From NCBI RefSeq assembly GCF_013377885.1, contig NZ_JABKAU010000006.1:62001-126000 (forward strand): a stretch of DNA of 64,000 bases, written 5' to 3'. Source of the DNA: Hymenobacter lapidiphilus. GTDB taxonomy: Bacteria; Bacteroidota; Bacteroidia; Cytophagales; Hymenobacteraceae. Position 1 is the first letter of the stretch. Each line of letters begins with the position of its first letter. Both the position numbers and the translations under genes were made by a program. The notes beneath the pieces are model-generated. The model did no database searches, was not told the DNA's origin, and saw nothing but the letters and a program-made list of their open reading frames with translations. Below are positions 62,779-64,000 of the stretch, one piece after another.

Positions 62779-64000
62779 ATGCTTCGATTCGTCATTTTAC
62801 TATTCGTCGGCGGGATGCTGCTGGGCTTCGGAGCGGCAGTGCCGGCAAGTGGTCAGCAGAAAGCTCCGACCTATGCCCAGCGGCCCCTGTCGGCCAAAGT
62901 TATCCGCCAGCTGCGGGCCCGGCCCGATGCCACGCCGCTGTTTCCGAACGTAAACCGACTAGCGTATTTCCGCGACAAAAAAGACCTGCGTGCTATTCAA
63001 CAGGCCGAAAAGCGCAAGAACTGGCCGGCGGCCCGCAACCTGCTCGAAACCTATGTGGGCCAGTTTGGCACCGAGAACTTCTACCGCGACACGCAGCTGC
63101 TGTGGCGGCTGGGCCAACTCTGGGACAAGGCCGGCGACGAGCAGCGGGCCCGCGCCTACTTCCGGCTCGCCCTCAAGCACCGCCGCCAGAGCCTGACCAA
63201 GGTGCAGCAGTACTACGACTCGCTCGAACAGAAGGAAACGGAACTGTACGTACCCCTCAAAAAGTACTACGAACTGGTAGAGTACCGCAAGAGCATTGCC
63301 ACGTTCCGGCCGCCCAAGGGCGTGTACACCAGCATGGGCGACGCCATCAACTCGAAAAAGGAGGACTACGGCCCCACGCTCAACACCGACGCCAACCTAC
63401 TTTATTTCACCTCGAAGCGCAAAACCCGCGGCCGCCTGCAGGAGGTTTCCGATGAGGATATCTACCAGTCGCGCCGCGAAAATGGCCTCTGGACCGAAGC
63501 CGAAGCCCTGCCCAAACCCATCAACTCGGCCTACAACGAGGGTTCGGCCTGCATCAGCAAGGATGGCAAAACGCTGTACTTCGCCCGCTGCGAGTGCCCC
63601 ACCTGCCAGGGCAACTGCGACCTGTATGAGGCCACGTTTGAGAACGGCAAATGGAGCATGCCCAAAAGCCTGGGACCTAACGTAAACTCGCCGGCCTGGG
63701 ACTCGCAGCCGACCCTTTCGCCGGGCGAAGACACGCTGTACTTCGCCTCCGACCGGCTCGGCGGCTTCGGGCTCTCGGACATCTGGTTTACGGTGAAGAA
63801 CAAGGCCGGGCAGTGGCTGCCGGCCCAGAACATGGGGCCGGTTGTAAACACCCGCGAGAGTGAGGTGAGCCCGTTTTACCACCCGCTTTACCACGTGCTG
63901 TATTTCAGCTCGCGGGGGCAGCTGCTCAACTTCGGCGACTTCGACATCTACAAAACATACCGCACGCGCGGCCGCTGGCAGGAGCCCATCAACATCGGGC
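62779..64000 (+). CDS. PD40 beta-propeller envelope protein, PorE/OmpA-family candidate (cut by window end)
   Basis: At least 407 residues, open to the window edge. Signal peptide (LRFVILLFVGGMLLGFGAAV), then a helical TPR-like stretch (AEKRKNWPAARNLLETYVGQ, LGQLWDKAGDEQRARAYFRL), then PD40-type propeller strands: YGPTLNTDANLLYFTSKR, GSACISKDGKTLYFARCECP, DSQPTLSPGEDTLYFASDRL, VSPFYHPLYHVLYFSSRGQL. A CECPTCQGNC stretch in the second blade could bind metal or form disulfides. This order (TPR, PD40, with OmpA expected later) matches the type IX protein PorE and related OmpA-family proteins. The C-terminus that would decide is missing. Confidence 0.8.
   Translation, partial: MLRFVILLFVGGMLLGFGAAVPASGQQKAPTYAQRPLSAKVIRQLRARPDATPLFPNVNRLAYFRDKKDLRAIQQAEKRKNWPAARNLLETYVGQFGTENFYRDTQLLWRLGQLWDKAGDEQRARAYFRLALKHRRQSLTKVQQYYDSLEQKETELYVPLKKYYELVEYRKSIATFRPPKGVYTSMGDAINSKKEDYGPTLNTDANLLYFTSKRKTRGRLQEVSDEDIYQSRRENGLWTEAEALPKPINSAYNEGSACISKDGKTLYFARCECPTCQGNCDLYEATFENGKWSMPKSLGPNVNSPAWDSQPTLSPGEDTLYFASDRLGGFGLSDIWFTVKNKAGQWLPAQNMGPVVNTRESEVSPFYHPLYHVLYFSSRGQLLNFGDFDIYKTYRTRGRWQEPINIG

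Overview
The window is chromosomal DNA from a GC-rich member of the Bacteroidota, most likely Hymenobacter or a close relative (Cytophagales). This rests on two SusC/SusD outer-membrane pairs, type IX secretion components (PorQ and a C-terminal sorting-domain cargo protein), LytTR signalling, promoters of the TTG...TAnnTTTG type, genes that often start without an obvious ribosome binding site, and many long palindromic intergenic repeats. There is no phage, CRISPR array or plasmid backbone. Most genes are housekeeping or envelope functions. The accessory signal lies in the repeats, one insertion sequence, a decayed metal-efflux locus and a few AT-rich small genes.

Layout. 1-0.8 kb: end of a sensor kinase overlapping a receiver-only response regulator. 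1-1.3 kb: an alkyltransferase-like DNA-repair protein. 1.6-8.0 kb: a tripartite RND efflux system (adaptor, permease, TolC-like channel), split by an AT-rich gene and a palindromic element. 8-12.2 kb: a STAS-like protein, a zinc-dependent phospholipase C-like protein, a wrecked copper/cation efflux locus, a PAS-only sensor and a small unknown. 12.4-12.7 kb: two tRNA-Ser genes. 12.8-20.4 kb: YihY/BrkB membrane protein, thioesterase, MltG, a T9SS cargo protein, a YrdC/Sua5 protein, a lipid A-type acyltransferase with an exported partner, and a WbqC protein. 20.5-32.5 kb: ClpC, a carboxylase beta subunit, an M42 peptidase, a metal-receptor protein, AroA and AroB, a lipoprotein and proline dehydrogenase. 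32.6-42.5 kb: a stress glycine-zipper protein, the tail-specific protease Prc, an unknown 346-residue protein, LysS, two YtxH stress proteins separated by an IS4-family element, a Kazal lipoprotein and a cupin. 42.5-46.3 kb: a LytS/LytTR-type two-component operon led by an unknown membrane-anchored protein, then a Tat-exported dienelactone hydrolase. 46.4-56.2 kb: two SusC/SusD systems. 56.2-64 kb: a short-chain dehydrogenase, HslU, PorQ, Lon and the start of a PD40-propeller envelope protein.

How the genes fit together: the adaptor, permease and channel form one efflux pump. The two SusCD pairs import unknown substrates with no adjacent degradative enzymes. PorQ, the sorting-domain protein and possibly the last gene belong to type IX secretion. 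ClpC, HslU, Lon and Prc give a dense set of protein quality-control genes. AroA and AroB are consecutive genes of the shikimate pathway.

The most unusual structural feature is a set of long palindromes placed at gene ends: at least five copies of a GAACGTCAT-ended family, two copies of a GC-rich family, an AT-centred hairpin pair, and a perfect 46-bp-arm palindrome that covers both stop codons of a convergent pair. In several copies the palindrome runs past the shared element into sequence unique to that locus. I saw no clearly novel multi-gene system. The best unexplained protein-level candidates are the AT-rich gene inside the RND operon, the orphan 346-residue protein, and the unknown protein at the head of the LytTR operon.
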